64,000 nucleotides of DNA. Origin: Symbiodinium kawagutii. Its lineage: Eukaryota; Sar; Dinophyceae; Suessiales; Symbiodiniaceae. Of the stretch, positions 1 to 11,547 are shown one piece after another. The translations under genes were made by a program, and so were the position numbers. The stretch is from assembly GCA_009767595.1 (NCBI GenBank), contig VSDK01018757.1, forward strand, positions 103,362 to 167,361, read 5' to 3'. The notes beneath the pieces were generated by a model. It ran no database searches and had not been told where the DNA came from. It was given only the letters and a program-made list of their open reading frames with translations. Each line of letters opens with the position of its first letter. Position 1 is the first letter of the stretch.

Positions 1-744
1 GTTTGTGATGCTGCTGAGTCTCTTCTAGGTCCCAGGTGGCTTGAAATGGACCCGGGCGAAGTTACTGTTCAACTAGTTACTAATAAATCGGATTGGGAAC
101 CATGGTTTCTTAGCATGTCTGACGTTCAACTTTTAACTTTAGTTGTCGGCACCGCTCAACGGTTGACTCTTAAACAGCAAGCTCCCCCTCATGACGTGTC
201 TCCGTTCCCCGCCATCGCAGCGAAGCGTCGGCTTACTGCCAAAGGTGTACGGACACTTGCCTACTTCCTCCCTCCCAGTGAAGCAGCCAGTAGCCCCGCG
301 GAAGCAGATCGCCCTGTGGTAAAATATTGGGCGGCTAAAAAGCAACAAGTGGGCGAAGGTGACTTTGTATGTCCTATTCCTGGTTGCCCTCAAAGGTACA
401 CCTCTAAAGGAGGGCTTACCCGTCACCTAATGATTCAACACAAAGAAGGTTCGTATCGGGATCGTACTTGGAACTGTCCTCACTGTCCCCGTAGTTTTGA
501 TTTGGAAACAGGGTTAACAAAACACTTGCCTTTACATCGTCCACAAGCTGCTCCTTTTATTTGTTGTGTTTGTCAAGCCTATTTCCCTGGTAAGGACAGT
601 GCTAGAATGCATATTAACCACGAGCACCCAGTTAGTTCATTCACCTTGCCTATCACCTGCCCGCATTGTCCTGCAAACAGTGCGCCTGTCTTTTTTCAAG
701 CTCATGCCTTTTCACTTCATCGCCTTCGCCGTCATGTGTATTAG
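1..744 (+). CDS. C2H2 zinc-finger ORF, probably the 3' part of a retroelement ORF (5' partial)
   Basis: The frame is open from base 1, so the first ATG (46) may be internal and the ORF probably begins outside the window. The C-terminal half holds C2H2 fingers: CPIPGC followed by HLMIQH, CPHC followed by HLPLH, CCVC followed by HINHEH, and a last CPHC with two spaced histidines. The N-terminal part has no motif I recognise. In dinoflagellate retroelements the reverse-transcriptase polyprotein often carries C2H2 fingers after the RT, as the element at 23-34 kb of this window also does, and a second ORF follows here after about 60 bp. I infer a nucleic-acid-binding retroelement product. A host zinc-finger protein is the alternative. 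No intron is evident. Confidence 0.55.
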   Translation, partial: VCDAAESLLGPRWLEMDPGEVTVQLVTNKSDWEPWFLSMSDVQLLTLVVGTAQRLTLKQQAPPHDVSPFPAIAAKRRLTAKGVRTLAYFLPPSEAASSPAEADRPVVKYWAAKKQQVGEGDFVCPIPGCPQRYTSKGGLTRHLMIQHKEGSYRDRTWNCPHCPRSFDLETGLTKHLPLHRPQAAPFICCVCQAYFPGKDSARMHINHEHPVSSFTLPITCPHCPANSAPVFFQAHAFSLHRLRRHVY

Positions 745-803
745 CCTCAAACTAGGTCCTGAGTTTGTCCTGCTGGGTCCACGTAGCGCGCGCGTGCAAT
801 GCG

Positions 804-1469
804 ATGGCTCCTCGCGGCGACAATCGTGACCGTGACTGTGACCGTGACCGTGACAGTGCTGAAGGGAGTCGAGATGTCCAGCGACAGTTGGATGACCTGT
901 CCCGTCAAGTCACTACCAATCGCACGCTCCTTGAAAGCACCTCTCGTCTTGCCTTACAAACCGCCCACCGGGTTCAAAGTGCAAACGCCCAACGCTCTAT
1001 CATTACTTTTTGGAAGGGAGCTGCCAAACAGCAATTCTTGGAAAAGTGGAAGACCTGGCAAACAAACAGTCGTCTCCCCGTCAGCGAGCGACCAGTTGAG
1101 CGTCCTCTTCCCTTTCGCGAACAGTTTGCTGGTGCCCTGTTACAGTTTATCACTAATGGTGCTCAAATGCAAGAAGCCATTACACCAGATGATGTTGGTA
1201 CCATGCAAGCTCTGCCAAGGTGTGTGGAAAGTGTCCAGGTGTTTGACCAGAGGTCCGACAGTGACGAAGTTCTCCCGGTACTTGTCTTGTTCCGGAACAG
1301 TGAGACGGCCTGTTTCCTGCGTGCGGAACTTCTGTCTGACAAGTTCAAGTGCATTCTGGGTAAGTCTCACGATGTCGGTGTTCGCCCTGCTCGTCCAAAC
1401 ACCCCCGGTCCTGTTAGAGGTGTCTTGCAGGGGGTTGGGTTTGCCAGTCCCGGAAAAAGGTCAGGGTAA
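804..1469 (+). CDS. Charged, coiled-coil-like ORF downstream of the zinc-finger ORF
   Basis: This frame encodes about 221 residues from the ATG at 804 to TAA at 1467-1469; it is open further upstream but only with non-ATG codons. It starts with an Arg/Asp dipeptide run (RDRDCDRDRD), then a segment rich in Gln, Arg and Leu that looks helical or coiled-coil (residues about 20-75), then a mixed region and a basic Gly/Pro-rich tail. I know no family for it. Its position 60 bp after the zinc-finger ORF on the same strand, and the absence of introns, suggest the last ORF of the same retroelement. A second frame over 799-1548 is also open but reads as a repeat-derived shadow (Thr/Val run) and is not called. 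Confidence 0.45.
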   Translation: MAPRGDNRDRDCDRDRDSAEGSRDVQRQLDDLSRQVTTNRTLLESTSRLALQTAHRVQSANAQRSIITFWKGAAKQQFLEKWKTWQTNSRLPVSERPVERPLPFREQFAGALLQFITNGAQMQEAITPDDVGTMQALPRCVESVQVFDQRSDSDEVLPVLVLFRNSETACFLRAELLSDKFKCILGKSHDVGVRPARPNTPGPVRGVLQGVGFASPGKRSG

Positions 1470-4169
1470 AGGTCGTCGCTCCCCTAAGCGGGAAATGGAC
1501 GGGGGTGACGCGCGTGAATCCCGGAGCCGTCAACGTATTGGCAGCTAAAGGACTGCAGGGTGGGTGCGATGGCCAGGTGGTTGGAGATGTTTTTGGTGTA
1601 ACATGCTGCCGACTGTTAAGTTGCCGCGGGGGGCTGTCCCCGTTGGCCTTGTTCCCTTGGAGGGCCGGCTCCTTGGGGTATTCCACAAAGGGGCCGTCCT
1701 TTGTGGCTTTTTTGCTTTGTTTCTTTTTTGTTTTTGCTTTGGCCTTTTGTTTCGTCGTCCCTCGTGCTTGCCTCCCCCAATTTGTTTTTGTCCCGGTTTG
1801 CCACCTTGTTCCCTGTGGTTGTGTTTGGTTTTTGGTTCTTTTGCGTTGCCCTTGTTGTTCTTTTCTTTGTGTGTTTGTTTAGTTGCTTCCTCCTTCCCTT
1901 CCCCCCCTTACATCCCTCCGCTGAGCCTGACTTGGTTTCCTCGTTTTGCTGAGGGTTTCAGTTACTTGGCTGCAGCAATCGAACCCCTCCTCAATGCGGA
2001 ACCCCTTGAGTACCTGTATTTGCTTTGTTGCTTCGTTACAGCTTTGTTGACAATATTTTTGCACGCCTAGATTGCCGCATCTGCGGTTGTTCACTTGTGT
2101 TTTGCCTGACAGGAGACACACTTCACGGAGGTACGCCGTTCAGCGGCAAATGCCTCGAACCACGGTTGTTCTTTGACGGATCTATGCAGCCCGCTAGGAA
2201 ACACCAGGAAACATTGCTGGTTAAGGTCTACTTGTGTCCCCCGGATCAAATTTGTATCTGCTCTGTCTCCCAGTCTTGTCTCCCTTCTCGTCTCTCTTGG
2301 TGGCCTGCCATTGGGGGCATGGCTTTTTTGTTTCTGAACAATGCAATCTTCGGTCTATGAGCTGAATTTTTCCAAAGACATCCTTTCTGCAGCAAGGCAA
2401 GAAGAAGGCTCATGCTTTGCCTAGCATTCACTGGGCTGAGGCCAACCTTGATGGTGTTACATGGACCAAGGACCACCCGCAGATCCTTCCACCTTGAGCG
2501 GTTGTGATCGAGATCGAAATCGACACCCCTTGCCCAAAACGGAGATCTTGCCAAGGGATGTGGGGTTGTGCGCAATGTACAGCAGCAGAATGCAGCACAC
2601 TGACTGTCTCTAGTTCATGAACACCTTGCCTGTACAAGTCTTGCGCGAGTCTTGTTGAGGGATCTCTTACAGAGATCTTGTCCGCGGATTTTGCGCAAAC
2701 TGCCGCAAAGGATCTCACAAATCCGACTCAGACTATTTTTGGGACCAGATACTATGATGTGCCGGAACAGGCATGGCATTGACGAGCATGACGTCATCCC
2801 ATTTTTGAGAAAAGATGAAATGTTGTTGGGGCTGTTAAAATGAATATTGGAAACGCGAAAAAATATCAAAACAACAAGTAAAGAATGGGAAAAAATACAA
2901 TAAACTAATTATTCAAGAAGCAAACACATGAACAAATTCAAACATGAAATCATTTCTTGCTTATGTCTCCTTAAAAGAACGCTTGGTAGCATCAGTTCTT
3001 TGCAGGTTGTCTGGTGCATGGTCCGTTTGTGAGTGCGGCGATGAAACAACCAGTTCAAAGCTAAGAGCCAAGGCATCGGATTGTCCATAGAAACCTATGG
3101 TAACCCCTATCGCAGCTTTTGTTGCTTTTGGCATTTTTTGGTTGCGTTTGAAGGCTGTTTCACATAAACACATGTTGTTTTGCAGTTGTGTTCCTCATTG
3201 GTGTATAGGTGCGGAGTTGCCTCTGGCAAAGTTTTGGCAACATGTCAAACGCTTCCCAGCTGAAATGCGAAGTGTTTCAAACCCATTTGTTCAAAAGTGC
3301 TTGTGTCTTGAACCGGTCAGTGTTGATTCCCGAAGAAATGAATTGCCAGTTGATTCTTCTAGACGCCGTTTCCAAAAGAAACACATGTTCTAGATGGAAT
3401 CCAACCCTTCCTTGTGATTGTTGTTGGTTGAACCCTGATAAGCCTCTTCACATATTCTCAGGTATTTTTGCATTTGTTTCGTTTGTGTTTGTTGAATAGG
3501 TCTAGCCATAAATCTTTATGTGTATAATGCATATGCGTACATTTTTATTTTGATACTGTACATGAACATGTATGATGTAATTGCAAACACAGTGAAAATA
3601 TACATACCGTTTCAGGTACTAAAGATAGACTATCCTGCGTATTGGGGAGTTTCTATTCCCTGGTTCTCAGTCGCATTGCGCCTAGCAAAATGAGTAGATA
3701 ACAACCGACATCCAACAAATTGCGCGCGGCGGCCTGATGAATTGCCTACTCACCTACTATGAGTAGATATGAGAATTGGATTGAATCTAAATCCTGAGGA
3801 TATCTTTTGCAGTCAACATCCTATCACTGAGATATTTCAGGATCTGAAAAAAGTGGGGCCTTGAGACTTCGCTGATTCAATTCTCAAAGGGTCAGCTCTT
3901 CTTTGCCGTTGAAGGAATGGGCTTCACTGTTGCTCTGCTTCTAGTTGAAGTTGCTTGTTTCTTAGTGGAACAGAGGCGGTTTTGAAGGTTGTCTCGAGTT
4001 GCTTGTTTCTTAGAGTTTCTTATTTCGAATCAAAACTCGAGTTCCTTCGAGTTCCTTCGAGTTTTGAATGATTTGAATGAATTTTTGACTGTTTTTTGGA
4101 GCCTTTGAAGGTTGTCTCGAGCAGCTTTGAGTGTTCGAGGGCCGCCGCCGAAGTGTCTGTGGCGCCGCC
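1470..4169. other. Non-coding stretch, probable retroelement tail and intergenic DNA
   Basis: No convincing gene is visible. From 1690 to 1910 the + strand is T-rich (runs of TTTTGT and CTTTTT), which opens frames rich in Phe, Cys and Leu without coding character. From 3490 to 4100 the DNA is A+T-rich with short direct repeats, including a tandem GAGTTCCTTC near 4039-4060. The stretch may contain the 3' untranslated part of the left-edge element and the upstream region of the E2 gene. Confidence 0.5.
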
Positions 4170-7100
4170 ATGGCTAAGGGTGGGGGCACACGGCTCGCCT
4201 TCTTTCCAAACGTGGCCACACTCTGCTCCATCGCCTTCCGGTGCCTCAGCGGTGAAGATTTGAAACAGACAGATCTTCAAATTCGATGTTAAATCATGAC
4301 TATATTGTGACTACATCAATTCTTCTCTTTTCAAATCATCTTTTTCATGACTTGAAAATTGAGTTGTGATTTTGAATCATGAGACTTGGACCAAGGCGTC
4401 CGGCCACTTTCGCGTTTGACACCAAGACCTTTACAAATGGAAGCAGTTATGGAGTGAAGGTAGCCTGCAGTAGCCTGCAGTAGCCTACAGCCTAAGGGAG
4501 CTAATGTTTTCTTTTGCCTTCCCGAGGTGAAGGCAGTGGCAGATGCTTGGCACCTGCAACCGCGCTTCTTTAGGTGCCAAGTGCAAGTTTTCGCACAGTA
4601 AACAATTGCGATGAAATTTCCAACATAAAAACTATATTTTGCGGACAATTTCCAACATCAATTCTCTGAATCTCCAAACTTCCCTGTGCAATTTTCTAAG
4701 CATCGAAGATTTCATTTCTTCGGACCACTTGGCGTACCTTGCCACTTTGCAGGACATCTCTGCCTTGCCTGGGTGTCCAGCAGTTCAAACTAGTCTCTCA
4801 TCTGGAAAATGAGACGATTGAAAAAAGTTTGTGCATTCGAAGAGTTGTAAGGAAAAGTCTTTCTGTTGATCCAAGGCTGATATCGGTGAAGGCATTGCAG
4901 AAGTTCAGCTGACAGAGTGGTTTGTGAAGGAGGGTGACATGGTCAGAAGCCAAGCAGAAAATGTTTTCCCAAGGTGAAAGATGCTGTGACGCACGCTGTC
5001 ACAGATTCTCTTAAGGTCAAAGAAATGGATAACGTGTGCGCAGTCGAAAGCGACAAGGTTCGCATTCTGCAGTCTCACCTCAAAGATTGCATTTTTTTGC
5101 AGTTCTTCAGGGCATGTTTCTGCACTTGCGAGTCTTTTGAGGAGTTTCTGTGACTTTCTGATGCTTTCTGACCGTCACCTAAGGCTTCCGTGGAGTTGAC
5201 CAGCCCTTACACTGGCAAGGTGGTGAAGGTTCACCACAAGGTGGCCTGAAGCTGATGTCACTAGCTGCTCATCCTATCTGGTTTTTCGTCCCTGAAAAAA
5301 CTGACGGATGATCAAAGCCTTGCAAACTTTTGTCAGATACAACAACCATTTATCCAATCTGGTCAAATCGTCACAGAACATACTTTGGCCTCTTGTCCAA
5401 CTTCTGTGCGCTGCTCATTTTGTCGGAATAGCCCTGGCAATAGAACCCTGCACGATCTTGAAAGATCAGGCAGAAGAGGAAATGACTTTCTGACCGTCAC
5501 CTAAGGCTTCCGTGGAGTTGACCAGCCCTTACACTGGCAAGGTGGTGAAGGTTCACCACAAGGTGGCCTGAAGCTGATGTCACTAGCTGCTCATCCTATC
5601 TGGTTTTTCGTCCCTGAAAAAACTGACGGATGATCAAAGCCTTGCAAACTTTTGTCAGATACAACAACCATTTATCCAATCTGGTCAAATCGTCACAGAA
5701 CATACTTTGGCCTCTTGTCCAACTTCTGTGCGCTGCTCATTTTGTCGGAAGATCCCTGGCAATAGAACCCTGCACGATCTTGAAAGATCAGGCAGAAGAG
5801 GAAATGAAACAGACCACTTACGAAAAAGAGAAGATATTGCTCTGACGACATTTGAAGAAGAAACGCATCCAACCCAACTGACAGTCGAGTGTTTTCCATT
5901 CTCGGATTGACCTTTGCAAGACCTAATGCCTGGTTCACAGCAAACGGCATCCAACCTTCAGGTTAGTGGTGCTTGTTATTTACAATGCATCTCAACTGTT
6001 GACAGCCACTGTACTTGACCGCCTTGGTAAGAGTAGGGAGACATAACTCTTAGAATGCCAGTCATCGAAAATGAGGGGACACATATCGCGAAATTGCTTT
6101 GTAGCTCTAGCCTTCCCACCTTGGAGCCCGCCAGAACCTCACATTCTGTTCTTTTTTCACTACTTCCATCCGGCCTTGAACCGAATTGGGCCAGAGTGGA
6201 ACCGAAGCTTTTGTCTTTCTTGCTTTCGCTGCATCTCTAGCTTGTGTTTTTTTCCTGGCCTCCCTTACAAACAGTCGACCTACGCTTCCCTTCCTAGCCT
6301 TCCTGTTTTCTTCCTTTCCCATTTTGCTTCCTACATCTTCCTACCCTTTCTTCCTTTCTCCTCCAATTCCTTCTATTCTACTGCTGGCTTTCGCTCCCTC
6401 CTTCTCAGGTCCAATCTGATCAAATCGTTACAGAACATACTGGACATTGATACTTGAGAATCCTGGAACGCCGAGAGCTGTGCAGGTGCAAGACACAGTC
6501 AAAGTTGGTTCCGTTCTTATCGATGTGGAGACGGGAGACAGCTCGGCACCAACACCGACGCCACCCAAGCCTGAGCCAACACCGGCACCAGCAGCTGCAC
6601 CGGCAACACCTTCGGGCGGGGGAGGTGTCCAGCAGTTCAAACTAGTCTCTCATCTGGAAAATGAGACGATTGAAAAAAGTTTGTGCATTCGAAGAGTTGT
6701 AAGGAAAAGTCTCTCTGTTGATCCAAGGCTGATATTGGTGAAGGCATTGCAGAAGTTCAGCTGACAGAGTGGTTTGTGAAGGAGGGTGACATGGTCAGCA
6801 GCCAAGCAGAAAATGTTTTCCCAAGGTGAAAGATGCTGTGACGCACGCTGTCACAGATTCTCTTAAGGTCAAAGAAATGGACAACGTGTGCGCAGTCGAA
6901 AGCGACAAGGTTCGCATTCTGCAGTCTCACCTCAAAGATTGCATTTTTTTGCAGTTCTTCAGGGCATGTTTCTGCACTTGCGAGTCTTTTGAGGAGTTTC
7001 TGTGACTTTCTGATGGTTTGTGACCGTCACCTAAGGCTTCCGTGGAGTTGACCAGCCCTTACACTGGCAAGGTGGTGAAGGTTCACCACAAGGTGGCCTG

Positions 7101-10100
7101 AAGCTGATGTCACTAGCTGCTCATCCTATCTGATTTTTCGTCCCTAAAAAAACTGACGGGTGATCAAAGCCTTGCAAACTTTCGTCAGATGCGCGCGGAG
7201 CTGTGCAGGTGCAAGACACGGTCAAAGTTGGTTCCGTTCTTATCGATGTGGAGACTGGAGCTGGTTCGGCACCAGCACCGACGCCACCAAAGCCTGAGCC
7301 AACACCAGCACCAGCAGCTGCACCATCACCAGTGAAGGAGTGATGAGCAACGTCAGGATGTAGGAAGTGCTTGTTGGAAGTGCTTGTTGGATGTGTGGGG
7401 ATGGTGTTTGTTGGAAGTTCTCCTGAGGAGACAGCGACACCAGCGCCAGCCCCAAAGGCTGCTGCTCCAGGTGCTAAGGCCGTTGCGAAAGCAAACAAGA
7501 CACCGGAAAAGAAAAAGGATGAAACTGAATAGATGCTTTAAATAGTTTAAAACGAAATATATAACTTCTGTGTTTCTATAGGATGAAGCTAAAGTGGGAA
7601 AGCAGCGTGACAGGCACCTGGTGTGCTGGCCACCCCGAAGGCTCGGAGACTTGGAGGGGCCGCATTTTGCCTTGCTGATTTTTCGAAGCCTTAAGAATTT
7701 ACTTTACTGCTTTCTGAAGCTTTCTTCAATTCTAAGCTGAACTCTTTTTCAGTTCTAGTTGAATTTCAATTTTCGGTTTCAGAAAAGAATGCTACCCTTG
7801 GGTTATCCAAATGTGTCGCTTCTGTGGTTGAAAATGAAAGGAATTGACAAAGCTGAACTCTCTCTCTCCACGTGGATCTTAGAGGTCCCCTAAGGCACCC
7901 ACGGTGCACCTGTCTGTGCTCCCCGCATCCAGTGCTTTACGTTGAGAACTCTCCATGGGAGAAATGACAGAAGACTATTGACAGGTTGATTTTAGGCATT
8001 TTTTCCATTTTTGTCCATTTTCTGCAACAAAATGAAGGGGATGATTTTTTGACCAAAATCTTGGAAGGAAAAAAGTGGAAACTCCTCCATCTTGCCATTC
8101 AAGGCCTTCAAACTAAATTTGTACATGACTATATAGTGTAAGTGAGTAGTAAGTATTAGATAGTCTAATGTAGTATGTATCAGCATATGTATTAGAGTAT
8201 GTAATGTATGTAGTATAAATACAGTATGTAGTTTAATTTATGTAGATTTATGTAAATGTATGAAATTTTACGTAAATTTATGTAAATTTATATACATTTA
8301 AGTTATAGTTTATGTAGTCCAAGGAGTATGTTTTGATGCAGAGATGGTCGAATGAGCGTCGCTGCTTAGGTCCGTGGGCTGGCGAAGCAGATGGGCATCG
8401 ACCTCAACAGCGTGAAGGGCACAGGTGGAGCTGCAGCTTCTGCAGAGCTTTCCAACTCGATTTTGAGAATTTTCAGAAAGATGTAGGAAGTCGAAATTTA
8501 CATATGTGATTCTGTAAAAGAAGTTTACATCACTTTCTAGCACTATTTCTGTGCTTTAAGAAGTAGAAATTGAGATTCCGAGGCTTTCCACTTACTTCAA
8601 ATGTTGTACTTTGCATTCCTAGTCCTTCGTTGCATAGAGTTCCCATGGCATTCCATGGCATCCCTGTAGTCTGTTAGCCCGTTGCTGCCAAGATTGGGTG
8701 ATGACGACTTGATTCGTTGATTGCCTTTTTGCAGAGTTACATTGTACCAAATGGTATTGTGACAATTATTGTGTTGTTATTTTCGGTCTTCTTATCGATG
8801 GCTTTTGTAAGCGTTGGCATTCCAACATTGTGAATTATTTTCCTAAATTGTTCTTCCTTTGCTTCGTGTATGTTCCGACATCATCATTTGTTATTGAAAC
8901 CAGGTCATTGTCTTCTTATTCATTCTGACTAACAGCAAGTTGCTACTGAGCTAAATTGGGTTATGCAATGAATACATGTACTTACCTATTTCAGTGAATT
9001 CATGAAATTTTCGTTTCATTGATTTCATTCATTTCCTTGATTAATTAACTTTATCATTTATACATAATTTAGATATTTGAATTCATTTGTTCAGTATTCG
9101 TTTGAATATATTTATTATTTATCTATTTATTCAATATTATTCAATTTGAAACTTTCTTTTTATTCTTTGGATTTGCCAGGAGCTCATGGCCGAGTGCTGG
9201 AAGAGGCGTGGAAGTCGCTGTTGCAAAACGTTTCGATGTCGCAAACCTATCGCTGTCTTAGCATCGTGAACACGTCGTGAACACGTGAGCATAGAGCACA
9301 AACAAAGAAGCATAGGAGCATAGGCATACATGTTAGCATAAGCACAATAGCATACATCTTAACCACTGAAACATTCTGAATGCTTACACTCGTGCTTCTG
9401 AACAGCATACTTCTTAATTAAAGAATCCATTTCACAATTCTTATCAATGCCGTCATGAAACAAGCTGAGGAAACTCATTCGGCATATTATGTCGTTGATT
9501 TTATTGAGTTTTGTACATGTCACTACCGCTATGGGGCTTTTTTCAGTTCAAGGTTGGAGGTCGGTTTGATGAATATGCGTGACATGCCCATGTTAAGCCA
9601 ACTTGAAAAATCCAGCTCCGTCGTTGGACCTCTAAAAACTTAGCAGCTAAGAATATCGAAAAATCTAGGACCAAAGCAGGGCAGAGTCTTGTCTTACTCG
9701 CTACTTTTCAAGTGCCCTTAGAAATCCAAGGCCATGTCCTTTGATTGAACCAGTTTTTTTTGTTTTTGTTAGTCTTTTTCTTGATGGGAGGCCTTTGTTG
9801 ACTCTGTTAGCCTGGAGGTAAGCCTCAATTTCAATGTGCGCCGTACTTGAAACTTCAGCCCGTTTCGTTGAGAAACATCCGTTTCTTAGGCGCAACCCCC
9901 TATGCCGAATCCGGACCCAACAGATTTATCACTCGATCATTTGAGTACAGGTATTCTGCGAAGAAATCGCAGCAATTTCTGACCCAAGTGATCAAATGAT
10001 TGTAACCGTTATGACCTCGAGCTCCCTGACGATTGATGGGTGTGGTATCGCGGTCGTTTTACATCATTGGGTTGTGTTGTGCAGTGACTTTTTTCCATGA

Positions 10101-11497
10101 TGTTTCAAACATTTTATTGATATGATTTTGTTAATATGATTTTGCGGTGTATATTATTTTGATTTTCTTAGTGTTTAGCTTCATGTGGTTTCTATGAGTT
10201 CTTTTCTTGTTTCTACCGGAACAAGCTTTGATTGAACATGACCTCTTCAACAACAGCTTTTTGAGGAGAAGATGTAAATGCATACATGTTTGTCGAGCAC
10301 ACAACTCTCTGTGGTTGCAGTTTCCCTTTTGCTGAGTCGCGACATGTTAGAAACGTTCCGCTGAAGGGAAGGATTTTTCTCGAATTTTCTTGAAGTCATT
10401 GTTTTGCATTCATGTCTGAAGTTTTTGAAACGAATATTTTCATTTCTGTGAGTTTTCCATATCTCTTTTTGACTTTTAGCCTTTCGTGTGCAAGGACTTG
10501 AAGCCACCCACAACAGCCGCTGCAGCGACTGCGACACCCACTTTTACTCCTCCTCCTGCGAGGGTATTGGAGGACAGGGAATGAGATGAGAAGATACAAA
10601 GTAAGATACTGAGATACTGTCTGGAAGAACATACTATATCTTCCCTGTTCGGGGAAGACTGTTTGGAAGATATACTGTTAGCATAGGCATTGCAAGATGA
10701 AAAACAAGTGAGAACTGGTTGGAAGAAATCCTCTTGTTCGCATCTCTTCTTGAACAAATCCACCAATCCTTATTTTAGCCGATCCAGTTGACAAAATCTC
10801 ACAATACTTTAGACTTTAGATTGTCAACTTTTTAGGTGAAGTGACAACTTTGCAACTGAAATGGATGTATTCAATTTATTCATGGAAATGACAATTAGAA
10901 TTTTATTGATTGAATACATTCAATGAAATGAATCCAACTTTGAATCAAATTTAATCTATTCCTTTTGTGAGCCTATCAAGGACCAGACTATCCAGATCAC
11001 GGACAACGTTGGCAAGGGCATGGCCAGAGCCAAAGCTGTTGGGGCGAGTCATTGTCTTGTTGCATGTTGTCCATTTGAACATGTCATTCATTCAATTTCA
11101 TTCAACACATTGTTTTGTAAATGTTTTGTTGTCTTTTTTCCTTATCCTCATCGCCTCCCAGGTAAAGTCTATGCAGGCCTCCCTGGTGGTCCCTTACATG
11201 GCCTTGGGAGAGGACCGGAAACTGCGAGAACGAAATCCTGAGAGTTTTGATATGCTTCAAATGTTAGCGATTTGATACAATTGACAAACATGTGTATGTT
11301 GAGTGTGTAAAATGGAGGTGTGTAGGTGTGTGTCAGGTTGGTTTGAGCCTTCTGCTACGAATTGGTGTGTCCGCTTCTTTTTCCATCGTCTTTTACTTCA
11401 AAATGCCCGTAGCGAAGTCTGCTTTGCTCGTAGCTTGCTTTCGGGTTCCATCTAACTCGGTTATCATGATGATGATGACGATGACGATGACGATGAC

Positions 11498-11547
<50 letters not shown>

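Noticed and set aside
1564-2070. Open + frame rich in Phe, Cys and Leu, possibly a membrane protein
   Set aside because: It follows a T-rich low-complexity stretch and has no other coding sign.
5308-5845. Two similar small + frames (61 and 71 codons)
   Set aside because: They fall in intronic parts of the 322-bp tandem duplication of the E2 gene.
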